Assembly: GCA_025618425.1 (NCBI GenBank)
Contig: CM046838.1
Span: 14,408,010 to 14,472,009 of the forward strand
DNA length: 64,000 bases
Direction of reading: 5' to 3'
Source of the DNA: Heliocidaris tuberculata
Taxonomy: Eukaryota > Echinodermata > Echinoidea > Camarodonta > Echinometridae
The first letter of the stretch is position 1. Every line of letters starts with the position of its first letter. The position numbers and the translations under genes are program-made. This document shows positions 36,706 through 48,777 of this stretch, piece after piece. A model generated the notes under the pieces. The model worked only from the letters and a program-made list of their open reading frames with translations, was not told the DNA's origin and did not search any database.

Positions 36706-38880
36706 TCACCATTTTAGACAGTCCAAAACGTCATTTTTTGCTGTTTTGGCGCCTTTTTGTCTCTTTTTGTGTATTGTTAATCCTTCCTTTTTCTTCTCTC
36801 TTTGCTCTACCCCCATTTTTAGACTACCACTAGGGAGAGGGGGGGGGGGGTAGGGTGATTACCTGGAAACACAGTACTTTTTGCCTTTAGGGTCTAAATT
36901 ATATACCAATAGGCAATAAAATAATGTGAGCGCAGGCGCAAGCTGATTTTTTTTCTCTCTCTCTCTCTCTCGATAAAGTGACCAGAAATACCATTCTAAA
37001 CCCTTATTTTAAAATCCCCTGAAATAATCTTTTTTAACATGGGTTAAATAGATTAAACAAATATGGCGTCGGAGGTTCTAGGACCGGCTGATCACGTTCG
37101 GAATTCCATATGCAGTTAAACCATGCGAGTGCGAAGCCCGAGCCGAAATTTTTCGATATAATGACTTGATAAAAAAGCATTTGTAGCCTTTCTTTTAAGC
37201 AGTTGAAGAAATTAATAAAAGTAGGCCTACTTAAGTGTGCAAATATATTTGGGGAGGGCGGGGTCAATGATAGCCCATCCGATCCCGAACAAAATATTGG
37301 GGAGGGGGGGGGGGCTCAATGATATCCAAGATCCAACACAAATAGTGGGGTTTAATGATATCCGAGCCCCACAAAGATATCGGGGGGAGGGGGGGGGGCT
37401 CTGTGATATTATCCGAGCCCCACCAAAAACAATTGGGGGGCTGATGATATCTGAGCCCCACCAAAATATTGGGGGGGGGGGGTGCTCAATGATATCAGAG
37501 TCCTGCCAAAATATTTGGGGGTCTCAATGATATCCGAGATCCACCAAATATATTTTTTGGGGGGTCAATGATATGCGAGATCCAATGTCTGAGCCCCCCC
37601 CCCCCCCCTCCCCAAATAAATATTTATAAAATGTTTATATTTGAATGGTAAGTTTGTAGATTATAGGTATACATGAGTTTCATGCCTAGAATATAATGAT
37701 TGGGGAGGAGGGGGGTTAATGATATCCGAGCCCCACAATAAGTATTGGGGGCAGCTCAATGATATCTGAGCCCCACTTAAAGTATTGGGGGCTCAATGGT
37801 ATCTGAGCCCCTAAAGGCTCAATGATATCTAAGCCCCACCAAAAAATTGGGGGGCTCAGTGATATCTATAAGCCCCGCCAAAATATTGGGGGGGGGGCTC
37901 AATGATTTCAGAGCTCCCCAATATTTTTTGGGGGGGCTGCGCCCCCAACCCCAAGCCCCCCCCCCCTCCGGTTCCTAAGCCTTTGATGATTATAGCTCCC
38001 CTAGTATAACCTTGAATTTATTGTAAATTTGGCTTACATGTAGTTTGAGACTCTGAAAAAGCAAGTGGAAGAGACACCGCATAAATAAACGGGAATATGC
38101 ATGCTTTGGGCCTTAATTTCAGCTGCCATTGGTTAACACGCAAAAACAGGGATTTTGAAATGATTTAAATTCCCTTAATATTTATTTGAAATTATGAAAA
38201 ATGTGATTTACATGAAATTTAAATCTTTGAAAAGGTATAATTAAGGCTCGATGAGTCCAATAGACCCCGCATAAATAAACGGGAATATGCATGCTTTTGA
38301 CCCCAAAGAAGACAGTCTCGCCTGCCATAGGTTTACACGCGAAAACAAGGAATTTTAGGATGATTATAATTCCCATAGTTTTTATTTGAAATTACAAAAA
38401 ATGTGATTTACATAAAATTTAAAGCTCTGAAAAAATATAATTATGGTTCGATGAGTCCAACAGACCCCGCATATATAAACGGGAATATGCATGCTTTTGA
38501 CCAAAAAAAGGTCTCGGCTGCCATAGGTTTACACGCGAAAACAAGGAATATTAGGATGATTATAAATCCCTTTGTTTTTATTTGAAAATATAAGAAATGT
38601 GATTTACATGAAATTTAAAGCTCTGAAAAGGTATAGTTAAGGTTCGATGAGTCCAGTAGACCCCGCATGAATAAACGGGAATATGCATGCTTTGGGCCTT
38701 CCAACTGCCATAGGTTAACACATGAAAACAGGGATTTTGAAATGATTTTAATTCATCTAGTATATATTTGAAATTATGAAAAATGTGATTTACATGCAAT
38801 TTAAAGCTCTGAAAAGGTATATTTAAAGTATATAAGTCCAATAGACTACGCATAAATAAACGGAAATATGCATGCTTTTG
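36300..38880 (+). repeat. ~190-bp satellite, split by a minisatellite block
   Basis: Five clear tandem units lie at 38040-38880. They are marked by GCATAAATAAACGGGAATAT at about 38079, 38269, 38469, 38665 and 38850 (periods 190, 200, 196, 185). Each carries CTGCCATAGGTTTACACGCG and GAAAATGTGATTTACATGAA-like blocks. Two older copies (GCCATAGGTATAACACGTG near 36353; GCCATAGGGTTAACACGTG near 36546) lie on the other side of the 36600-37980 block, so an insertion or expansion split the array. Confidence 0.75.
37235..37950 (+). repeat. GGGGCTCAATGATATC minisatellite
   Basis: About 14 degenerate units of 40-55 bp, each with GGGGCTCAATGATATC then GAGCCCCACCAAAATATT. Length differences come mainly from variable G runs. 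Short ORFs across it are repeat artefacts. Confidence 0.8.
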
Positions 38881-38999
38881 ACCCCCTCCCCCCCCCCCCC
38901 CCCCAAAAAAAAGTTGTCGTATTACACACGTTCAAACGTATGTTGTTATTGATGACGTAAGGTGGGCGTGTACATAGGCGTGTAGTCCATCACGTGAGA

Positions 39000-39465
39000 T
39001 CCACATCCAATGTAATCTTGCGCTAGCAGACGATGTATGTCCGCCCGAAGGCAAGCGCAGCCCATTGAGTCCAGTATTATATTTCTAACGGACCAGAGGA
39101 AAAATTCAATGTGTAAAATTTATAAATTCATATAATCAATGTTCTATCACCGAATCACTCCAAGCCAAATGACAGATGTTAGATTATGCAAGCAGAATAG
39201 CTGAGCTGAATAGTGAGAAGGTGTCATATAGCCCTAGCTGAATGGCTAGGGTCTACCCCTCTGGAATCCCGATCGAGGTAGTGGCGTTGCCGATGGAACT
39301 CTGTCTGTTTGCCTTCATCAGAGTTTTTTGTTTGCTGATCGCCGTTTGTTTGGCTTCAGCCAACGAGACCGACAGCCCCGAGAGACCGACAATGTAGTTG
39401 GATGGGGCTTCTGAACCAAATGAGTCTGACACTGACAGTCCATGACAGGGGCGAATACAGGATGT

Positions 39466-39504
<39 letters not shown>

Positions 39505-42000
39505 GGGGCACACAAATGCAGGGCTGTCAACTTCGGGGGAACTGCTTGGAGGGAGATTCGTATTTTTATCTTCTCGCAAGCCCTCCAAAAGTCGCTCAGT
39601 GGGTGGTTATCAGATTTTATGGGATCCAGTATATTCCTCCATAATTCTCTGACAAGCAAAAAATAAAAAATAGAAAATAAATAATAAGTTATCACTTCTA
39701 AAAGGGGGCAAAATGATGCATAAGTTTCTTTCAAAAAATGGGGGCACGGGCCAGGATTGCGCCCCCCCCCCCAAATCCGCCACCCATGAGACTGTCACGT
39801 CAGTCTTGCGGGGTGGGCCTTTTTACAAGTTTTCTCGGAGGGTTTATAGACCGACATTGTTAGCCTCATGCATTGGCTCCCAAACAAATGGTGCTCATTC
39901 CGGTTTTATTTATGTTTTAGGCAAGAGCCCGCGTATGCCTATAGTTTGTAGTTCAAGAGAATGTAATTCCTATTCCAGGGGTGGATCCAGGATTTTGTAA
40001 AAGAGGGGGTACAGAGCTGGAAAAGTACACAATGAAGGAGGCAATTATATTTTTATTGTGTACTTAAGGTATACCAGTAAGGTATCAAAAAGGGGCCGCG
40101 GCTGATTCACCCCCCCCCCCCAACCCCTCCGGATCCACCCCTATTCTGTCATGGATGTGAAAAATGGGATTGCATAGTGTTGGTGGTCGATCTCATTAAA
40201 TGTGGAGATTGAAGAAAAGAGAGAGAGAGAGAGAGATCATTATTTTTTCCTCATTTCTATTTGAGTCATTTTTACAGATTGGTTGTAAGAGAGAATAAGA
40301 CAGTATGAGAAAATGAAAGCCTGTGAGGGGGGGGGGGGAGTCAAATAGAGCTTGGGGTGGGTAAGACAGAATATGACTTGTGATAAATGAATTATATCGT
40401 CAGCTGCTATTGTTGGTTACTAGTTAATTCAATTCAAAATACGGAGGCCGTTTTCCCCCTTAGTAGCCATTAGTAGCCATTAGGCCCTAGCTAATTGCGC
40501 TGGTGAGGGCTTCGGAGCAAGCCCCTATACTGTTTTCTTCGCCTGCCGTCTCAAACTGCTACAGCAGAATATTAAAAATAACTCACCGTCAGTTATTTAT
40601 ATTGGTAGCGTATCCAGGAATGCAGGGGGAGGGGAGGGGCCTGACGAACAAAATATCATCAGATGTCTTCTATTCTGAATTTTCGGACAAGGAAGGAAAA
40701 AAAAAAGACTTGTCACATGTTCATGTTCCTATGGATCCTTCTGTGTGGAGGGTGGGGGGGGGGGCACAGATTTCCTTTCATTCGATGTGTAACTAAGAAA
40801 TGTCAGTTTTGGCTGGCACGTAGTATAGGGGCACGTGCATTCATGGACACACCACCAATAACAATAGGAGAATCTTGGATACGCCACTCTTAATTAATCT
40901 TTATATTTATATAAGCCTTTTCTGTCTTGACTTTTAACAGAATAAGGCCAATAAATTTACATTATAGGTCTATATAATCCCTTTAATTTGAAATAATCAT
41001 GATATGAAATGAAATATTCTGATTTAGAAAAATAAAGATAGCATTTTATTATTATTACTTTTTTAAATTAATTTTCTCGACATTCCCGTCAGATATCGCA
41101 GTGTTTGCTCATACAGAGCTTAACATAAGAGAATATGTTTGGACCACGCCCCCCCCCCCCCATAACATAAATATCAATAGAAATTTCACAGCAAATTTTT
41201 AAAAAAATACCGAAATACAAACATCTTTCCAGCTCCCTCTCCTCCCTGGTTGATAGAGTTGATTCCTATCTGTTTTGGGACATAAGTTTGTATTTGAATG
41301 GACAATATCAATTATTATGCCTTTACGGCTTTACCAAAAGCAGTGTACCAAAACAAAATGAAAAAATAAAGAAAATAAAAAATACAAACATCTTGATAAA
41401 GACTATAACCTTTCTCTCTGGGCCGATCGACATGTACCACAATATATACGCGTGCTTTATTTCGGGACTGAGCACTCTTCGTATTTATACTCTTTGACTA
41501 TACTACTGTATTAAAATTAATGTCAAAACAGCTTATCTTTCTCTAGCGCCATCTACGATTATTGCCAGTGCTTCGACCATCGACGGCTTCGACCTAGCAA
41601 AATCGAATTGCAAAATCGATGGCTATGCATCAAATAATTATGCAAACTTCCCATGGACATGGGAGCCGAGGATGCTGTAAGTGCTGCAGCCTCTGGTTCG
41701 GACCTGAAACACCTCTAAGAGCCCCTACTTTTCGACTATCTCTGTTGCCTTTTCTGGCTGAATCTCCCCCCCCCCCCCACCCCCTTATCCTGTAGGCCTA
41801 CTCTATCATATTTCCTGTTAAGTCTCTCTCTCTCCCTCTCTCTCTTATTCTCCTACCCCCCCCCCCCCCCCCCCCCACCCTTCCGGCTTCCCTTTTCCGG
41901 CTTCCCTTTTTCTCTTTCTCTCGGCACGTCTCTCCCTCTCTCTCTCTCTCTCTCCCTCTCTCTCTCCCTCTCTCTTCTCTCTCTTCCTCTTTCTCTCTCC
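39000..42000. other. No gene recognised; homopolymers and CT repeats
   Basis: Contains poly(A) at about 39469-39501, several C or G runs (39760, 40107, 41150, 41856) and a CT-rich tract at 41824-42030. The ORFs across 39253-39734 encode low-complexity peptides. Nothing else supported. Confidence 0.4.
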
Positions 42001-42097
42001 TATCTCTCTCTCTTATTTTCTCTCTTTATTTCTATATCTCTTTTATATCTTTTGTCTTTCATTTATTATTACGTATGTTATTTTTCTGCTGTCAACG

Positions 42098-42191
42098 CTC
42101 TGATCAGTATTCTGTAAAAGCGCTTAATATGTAAGAAACAATTATTATTATTATGATTACTATTATTATTATCATTATTATTATCATTATA

Positions 42192-42250
<59 letters not shown>

Positions 42251-42451
42251 CATCATCATCATTATCATCATCATCATCATTATTATTATCATTAGTATTA
42301 CCATTAGTATTATTTCCCTACAGCACCCATCCCCATCCATCACCATATCTCATCTGGAGATCTTTCGACGTTTTTAGCGAGTTCATCATCATCATCATCA
42401 TCATCATTAATTACCATCACCATCTTTATCATCATCATCATCTTCACAATT

Positions 42452-42486
<35 letters not shown>

Positions 42487-42680
42487 AATCATCATCATCA
42501 TCAAGAAATCACATCACTATAATCATCATTATCCTCCTCCTTCTCCTTCTCCTCCACCTCATCATCATGATCGTCCATCATCTTCATCATCTTCTTCTTC
42601 ATCATGATTGTCCATCATGTTCACCATTATCATCATCATCGACCATCATCATATCAACGCATTCCTTTAATGTTTCAGGG
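42098..42680 (+). repeat. SINE tail followed by ATT and ATC microsatellites
   Basis: CTGTAAAAGCGCTTAATATG (42112-42131), a SINE 3'-end motif, runs directly into a long ATT array (to about 42250), then ATC/CAT arrays to 42680 with interruptions. Confidence 0.75.
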
Positions 42681-44448
42681 CATCCGCATCCACATCACCC
42701 TAAAAAATGTTCATGAGCTCACGTCATTAGTTTTATAAAATGTATTTTGATTTACGCATAATAAATCTCACATATTTTACAATGAATATTATATAAAATT
42801 AATGATACAAGGTTGTTTATGGGGTTGTTTATCACAAAGCATATCAGAACTGTCAAATAATGACAGTTTTACAAACATTTTTTTCTTCATCAATGTATTT
42901 TATCACTCGATAATGTCCTGGTTATCCATACTTATAAAAAAAAAAAAAGAAGAAGAATCGTCACGCGTGTCTTGCATTATGCCCTAAATGTTGTCAATCA
43001 TAGTACATAATACATATACATATAAGTATGAGTAAAAGATTTGTCTCATAACAATATTTTAGCACCTTTTTAATATTTTCAGTAACCCGACATGAATGTA
43101 AATATCTTATAGTATATGATAATTTCATTGTTCAAAAATAAGCATGCCGTTTCCAGCCGGAGAAATGTGATCCCTGACAACTACCATGACTACATGACTA
43201 GTATACAGAGTTATTATACCATCTTGACAATAATTTGGATAGTTATGATCGTTCTGGAAGAAGTGGCCATAGTCATGATAGTGGGATTACTGTATATAGA
43301 GGTACATGTCCGGGGTAGTCCCTAGTTGTCTAGATGGGTTGTTATTCTGAATTATTTGTCTGGGATGCTCGTCCGGGCTACAGATTGTCTTAGAACAAGA
43401 ATGTAGAATATATAATGAGTTGTAATAATCAATAGTTCAGAACCAATATTTGATAAATAATATCATACTTACACCTCTTATTAGCAGTTGCTTAGCGAAT
43501 ATTTTTTTGTATCCAATGTGGGTGTCATCACTTTCTATCGGGGGGGGGGGGGGTTGCATTGGGAAATGCTTCTTTTTTCTTCTTTTTTGTTTTTTGTTTT
43601 TTGCAAGGGCACGTATAGAGGCTATATAAGGTGATTTTTTTTTTTACTGAGGAAACTTGACATTCTAATGTACAACAGAGCTTAAACATTGTTGCTATAT
43701 ATTACATAGGAAATATTTCCTTCACATGGGGCACCTGGGCGGCATCGGAAATTTTGGGATGGCACGTGCCTATAACGCCGCTTTGGCTACACATCTGCTA
43801 TTTATGTACGTTATCATATTCATCACGTCGTCTTCTTCTTCGTCAATACCGGATCATTATCGCTACCATAATCATTACTTTACGATCATTATCAGTTACC
43901 ATCATTCCTTGATATCTCTCTGTTCAAAGCTGAATACATTTTTTTTTTTTTTGTGGTTAACACCTTCAAGCCGGTTTATGGTTTTACATGTAGGTTCTCC
44001 AGATAATTATTGCATGCTGTTATTATTACCACGAAATCAATCTCTTGGGTTTTCAGAATTATATGATTTTATACGTAACTAATTAACTAATAATATATGA
44101 TGGGATTATCAAGGAACAAGCTGATGAATCTCCAAGTATCCAACATAAAAGGAGACTTTGGAAACATAATATTATGTTTTATTTAAGGAAATATAAGTGA
44201 TATAAGTACGACATATTTTTTTCACCGTATATTGTCATCATCAAGTCTAGTAAACCATTAACAGGTCAATAATTATTCATATATTTTTCAGAATCACCAT
44301 ATACTCTGATACATTTTCATTTTGGTATATATACTCAAAGCTTTTTAGAAAAAGAAACCATAAATATATTGCAAATAATGTGGTTAAAAAATTAATTTAA
44401 CAATACTTTAAGACACTATATATATATATATATTTCTTATTTAAAATC
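42681..44448. other. No gene recognised
   Basis: AT-rich unique sequence with short A, T and G runs and a TA tract at 44416-44434. It probably includes the 3' flank of the gene ending at 44449. Confidence 0.35.
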
Positions 44449-45531
44449 TTAAAGAAGCGTTTCATCCTGCTCCTGGAGCCAGGTCATATGACTTTCAAAG
44501 GGGGACATTAAAGGTCCATTATCCTCTATACAATCGTCCGAATCGTCGGCGATGAAAATACTGCAGTCGTCGGCGGTTTGGTTAAGCGAACTCGTGTTCG
44601 AAGAAAGGGGAGGAATAGTCATCACTTTGGCTGTGTTCTGGGAAGCATTCGATCTGGTGCAAGTATCAGTGGATGACGCCGATGTCGATGATGTCGATAA
44701 AGAACTTTGTAATGACATCATTGACGATGCCGATGGTGATGAAGCGTTACCGCAATGGTGATCGGACGTCAGATGAAGATATTTCGAGGCTTGTTTCTCT
44801 TGTTGGACATAGAATGAAACAGTCTCGGGTATGCTAGTTCTTTCTTCATCAACCGCTGTGGTATCCTGGCCAGTTCTGTCTAAAGATTTGGTTAGGGATA
44901 GTGGTGTCGAATGCAAGTGCATATCGTCATCATTATCAACATCACCATCTTCATGCATAGTCACAGTCTTTCTCGAATCGGAGATCGGGGACAGTGGAGC
45001 CTGATGGCGACCATGATCCACTTTTGATGCCATCGAACTGAAACTGATTTCTAAGAAGTTGGACGAGATACTTCTCCTAGTCATAGGCCTTGGTGACTTG
45101 TTCTTAATGACAGATCTGTCTAGTAACAGACCATCCGGAATAGCTTCACAACTTTCTGATTTATCCACACCGTCTGTGTTCACCATGACTGCATTATTGT
45201 TGTTCTCATGGTAGATTCGCCTCAGGTGTTCAATACTTATCATTCCATCTGATATGTTCCTGCTGTGTCGCTTTGCTGTATTACCATTCAGCTCTGTCCA
45301 GGAAGGGGGCGTTGCAAACCCGCTGTGGGGAATCCCCTTGATCCCGAAATCCGACATCCTCTTCTGGAAGTTCTGCGAGAAACGACGCTCTGTCGAAGTC
45401 ATTGGACCGGTGATCGAGTGTCGAGGATCGCATGCTTCGAAGTTCTCAAGAAACCACTTGGTTTCTTCGACGTAATCGTAGATAATGAGGAGTTGACGAG
45501 CTAGTGCAACATCTTGCTCTCGAAGTTCCCT
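44449..45531 (-). CDS. LURAP1-like leucine-rich adaptor protein, last exon (partial gene)
   Basis: Acceptor TTCCAG at 45532-45537 opens a frame of 360 codons ending at 44449. It begins RELREQDVALARQLLIIYDY then VEETKWFLEN, which fits the conserved LURAP1/LURAP1L helix (pattern LRxxDVxxxxQLxxLxExIExxxWLLEE). The middle is Ser/Thr-rich and low in complexity, with an acidic DGDVDNDDD patch. The C-terminus is MTWLQEQDETLL, resembling the family's Trp-containing acidic end and looking like a PDZ-binding tail. LURAP1 proteins link myosin-activating kinase MRCK to actomyosin in mammals; the same role here is inference. It is longer than human LURAP1 (about 239 aa). The 5' exon is not confirmed: a candidate segment FITESGPLQ with donor GTCAGT lies at 49421 and above, in phase, but has no ATG. 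An ATG at 45400-45402 could give a 317-aa product lacking the helix. Confidence 0.5.
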   Translation of the reverse strand, partial: RELREQDVALARQLLIIYDYVEETKWFLENFEACDPRHSITGPMTSTERRFSQNFQKRMSDFGIKGIPHSGFATPPSWTELNGNTAKRHSRNISDGMISIEHLRRIYHENNNNAVMVNTDGVDKSESCEAIPDGLLLDRSVIKNKSPRPMTRRSISSNFLEISFSSMASKVDHGRHQAPLSPISDSRKTVTMHEDGDVDNDDDMHLHSTPLSLTKSLDRTGQDTTAVDEERTSIPETVSFYVQQEKQASKYLHLTSDHHCGNASSPSASSMMSLQSSLSTSSTSASSTDTCTRSNASQNTAKVMTIPPLSSNTSSLNQTADDCSIFIADDSDDCIEDNGPLMSPFESHMTWLQEQDETLL

Positions 45532-45916
45532 CTGGAATGGATAGAGAGAAAGAAAAGTATATCAGTTATTACTTAATGATTCACAGTCATAGTGCACGTG
45601 GTATTTTCGCGATCATGGTTATTAAACATGTTATTAGTTTGATAAGGCAAACTCTTGCGTGGCACACTTTCGTCGGACCAAGGAGTTATCACAGAACATG
45701 GTCTGACATTATTTTCTCGTATTGAGGAAAGTAAATTATCTCTATACTGTAGAGAAGCGGGGAGGATCATTTCACTCATTAAACCCTCATTTATAGGAGA
45801 CCGGCTGAGGCATTGTAAATGTAACCACGATAATTATGATTAGTAGCGGAGAAATCAACATAATAGCGTTTACTATGCAGTGAGCATGCATAATGAGTGT
45901 ATTTTGAGGGGTGAGC

Positions 45917-45922
45917 GCACTC

Positions 45923-45974
<52 letters not shown>

Positions 45975-46300
45975 TTCCTCATACGCTGTCTTCATGAGCA
46001 TTCTCTAGTGCTTTATTGATGAGTCGCTGTCTCTGCCTCTCTCTCTATCTCTCTTACACACACAACACACACACACACTCTCTCTCTCTCTCTCTTTCTC
46101 TCTCTCCATCCCTCCTCTCTCTCTCTCTCTCTTTCTCTCTCCACCCCCCCCCCCTCTGTCTCCTTCACCCTCTCTCTCTCTCTGCTCAACATCTCTTGTC
46201 CTAGGCATCCCAAATTTTCTCCCTCCATCATTTTCTTTCTCCTCCCCCCTCCCCCCTCCCCCCTCCCCTCCCCCCTCCCCCCTCCCCCCCCCCCCACGAT
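45917..46300. repeat. CT microsatellites and C-rich tract
   Basis: CT/TC repeats at about 45927-45971 and 46078-46190, an ACAC stretch at 46055-46079 and a CCCCTCC array at 46240-46292. ORFs across it are artefacts. Confidence 0.85.
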
Positions 46301-47649
46301 ACGAACCACCTCTCTACCTATTCTACATCTTCACGCCTGTTTAACCTTTCCCTAAATTTTACATCAGAGGCATACCAAAAAAAAGAGAATAATACTTCAC
46401 TCTCAAACTCTCTAGCTCACCCGCCCCCCTTCTTGCTCACCTTCTTTTTTTCATAAAACACACAAAAAAAAACATTTATTTCCTTATTAATCCCATTCAT
46501 GTAGTCTCCATTCCAAATGCATGTTAGTGAGCAACACATAAAATTAATGGAGAGTGAGCTAACATTAATTTTCTCCATTTAATTCCTGAACTTTAACCGT
46601 CTCTAATCAATCTACATGGAAAAGATAGAGGATGAAGGGGAAAAAAACACCCCAATAGGAGAAGTAAGGTCATAGGTGGATGCAGGGAGTCGTATCCCTA
46701 CTTGTGTGAAAATAACTTTACCTCAATACCCCATCCCTTGCTAAACAAATATGGAGGGGGGGGGGGCTGGCGAGACTTTAACAACTTCCGTTTAAAAATT
46801 ATGTCTAGAAAAAAATTTGTTTCGCCGTTATCTCCTTCCTTTCTGACCATCATGTATGCAACGCCATGCCATGAGCAGCGACGTGAAGCCAATATCAGTC
46901 GGTCGAACAAATTGCTCGGCAGCGATTTCAAAATGCACTCTATCAATTACCGGTAAATACAATAATGGAATATTGCAATTTCAAGATTTGATTGATGTGC
47001 ATTTATAGACGGTCTGACACATTCACCCAATTTAGAATGATTCTGAAGAAGCCGAGTTGTGGAAGAGGAAATCCTTCGCTCGCCGCGCGCAGATTGTACT
47101 GTTACGGTATTAAAAAAAAATTGATATTAGAAGAGAACCGTTTTTTTATAATCTTGAACAACTCACACTGATCGCTGATGATAACTTTGAAAACATACAT
47201 AGTTTGGAGAAATCCATATTTATAATGCCACTCAAAGGAGACGCTCTCATACAAGAATTTGCCAAATTCTTGCGACATACTTTTGATCAACGTGCATGGT
47301 AACCTTTAAATTAGTTTCAGGCGTATACATAATATTGTATAGCCATGTTTTATAGCACTTCTTATGTGCTTCAGGGCAAGGTATTGGCTCTTTTCTCATG
47401 TTTCTCATCACCTTGCATTACTTGTACATAATCTGATAATGTATATTTTATGAAAGAAACTCTAGTTGATCAGTTATGACATAAGTATATTTTTGTTGCT
47501 TTGCTGATATTGTTCTGTTTTTGTCATGTGTTATTATTATTATTATTATTGTTCTGATTATTGATGCTATATTCGAACAAAATATTGACGGATATGTCAA
47601 TGAAGGTCAATGAAAAAATACGTACATGCATATTATAGACCGAAAGCCT

Positions 47650-47808
47650 GGGCCCCGTTGCATAAAACTTACCATTAATGGTAACTCTGCTATCAATGGT
47701 AACTACCATGGTAACATCACTCAACAGCCAATCAAAATCAAGGATTCCATAGGAGTTACCATTGATGGCAAAGTCACTGTTAATGGCAAGTTTTATGCAA
47801 CGGGGCCC
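47650..47808. mobile_element. Short palindromic MITE
   Basis: Ends GGCCCCGTTGCATAAAACTT and AAGTTTTATGCAACGGGGCC are exact inverses; inside are repeated TTACCATTAATGGTAA-like blocks. About 160 bp, no ORF. Confidence 0.75.
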
Positions 47809-47881
47809 TGGTGTGTTCAGACTTGTATTGGCATTTTTGCACCTTTGCATGTCCAAAGATACAAGCAGAGCCTAGTGAAAG

Positions 47882-47883
<2 letters not shown>

Positions 47884-47928
<45 letters not shown>
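47884..47928. repeat. TA microsatellite
   Basis: About 22 TA dinucleotides. Confidence 0.9.
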
Positions 47929-47931
<3 letters not shown>

Positions 47932-48054
47932 TATGCATTCGGTATAATCGACAGATTAAAAATCATTTCCCCAAAATTGTCATACATTGGGCAGAGGTAT
48001 TTTCGTTCTAAACTTCTAATCCAAGTCAAATTGAAGCAAACTTCAGGGCATTGC

Positions 48055-48472
<418 letters not shown>

Positions 48473-48777
48473 CTGCATTCATATGGCGCCTTTCCAGTAA
48501 CTGATCAAAGCACTTTACAATGTATTATTACCCCGGTCATTGGATCCAGTTACGATTCTGCACTTATAGTGCACATTTTCTTCTCCACTAGGGAGCATTC
48601 CAGTCTGGCGCACATATACTATTCCAGTCACAATGACATTCGCATCCTACCGGGTACCCATTTAACACCTGGGTGGAGAGTGGCAAATGTAGATTGACGC
48701 CTTTCCAAAGGACATTAGGACTCTAACCGCGAACCATGTCATCCACGGTCCGGTGACGTATCCACTAGACCACGGCA
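48473..48777 (-). mobile_element. tRNA-derived SINE, full length
   Basis: On the minus strand the tRNA-like head GCCGTGGTCTAGTGGATACG (A box) is followed by GTTCGCGGTTAGAGTCC (B-box area), then ATCTACATTTGCCAC, CACCCAGGTG, TAAATGGGTAC, GACCGGGGTAAT and AAAGTGCTTTGA, and an ATT tail. It shares its head and mid-blocks with 60853-61136. It resembles tRNA-derived echinoderm SINEs such as SURF1; the exact family name is not checked. Confidence 0.75.

Noticed and set aside
36504..36833. Proline-rich 109-aa ORF
   Set aside because: The proline stretch is the poly(C) tract at 36655-36704; nothing else in it is recognisable.
37235..38880. CRISPR-like array
   Set aside because: Units are tandem and degenerate, without constant repeats separated by unique spacers, and the context is a eukaryotic satellite.
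42104..42377. Poly-Ile ORFs on both strands
   Set aside because: Translation of ATT/ATC repeats.
46005..46309. Arg/Glu-rich and Ser/Leu-rich ORFs
   Set aside because: Translation of CT/GA microsatellites and a CCCCTCC tract.
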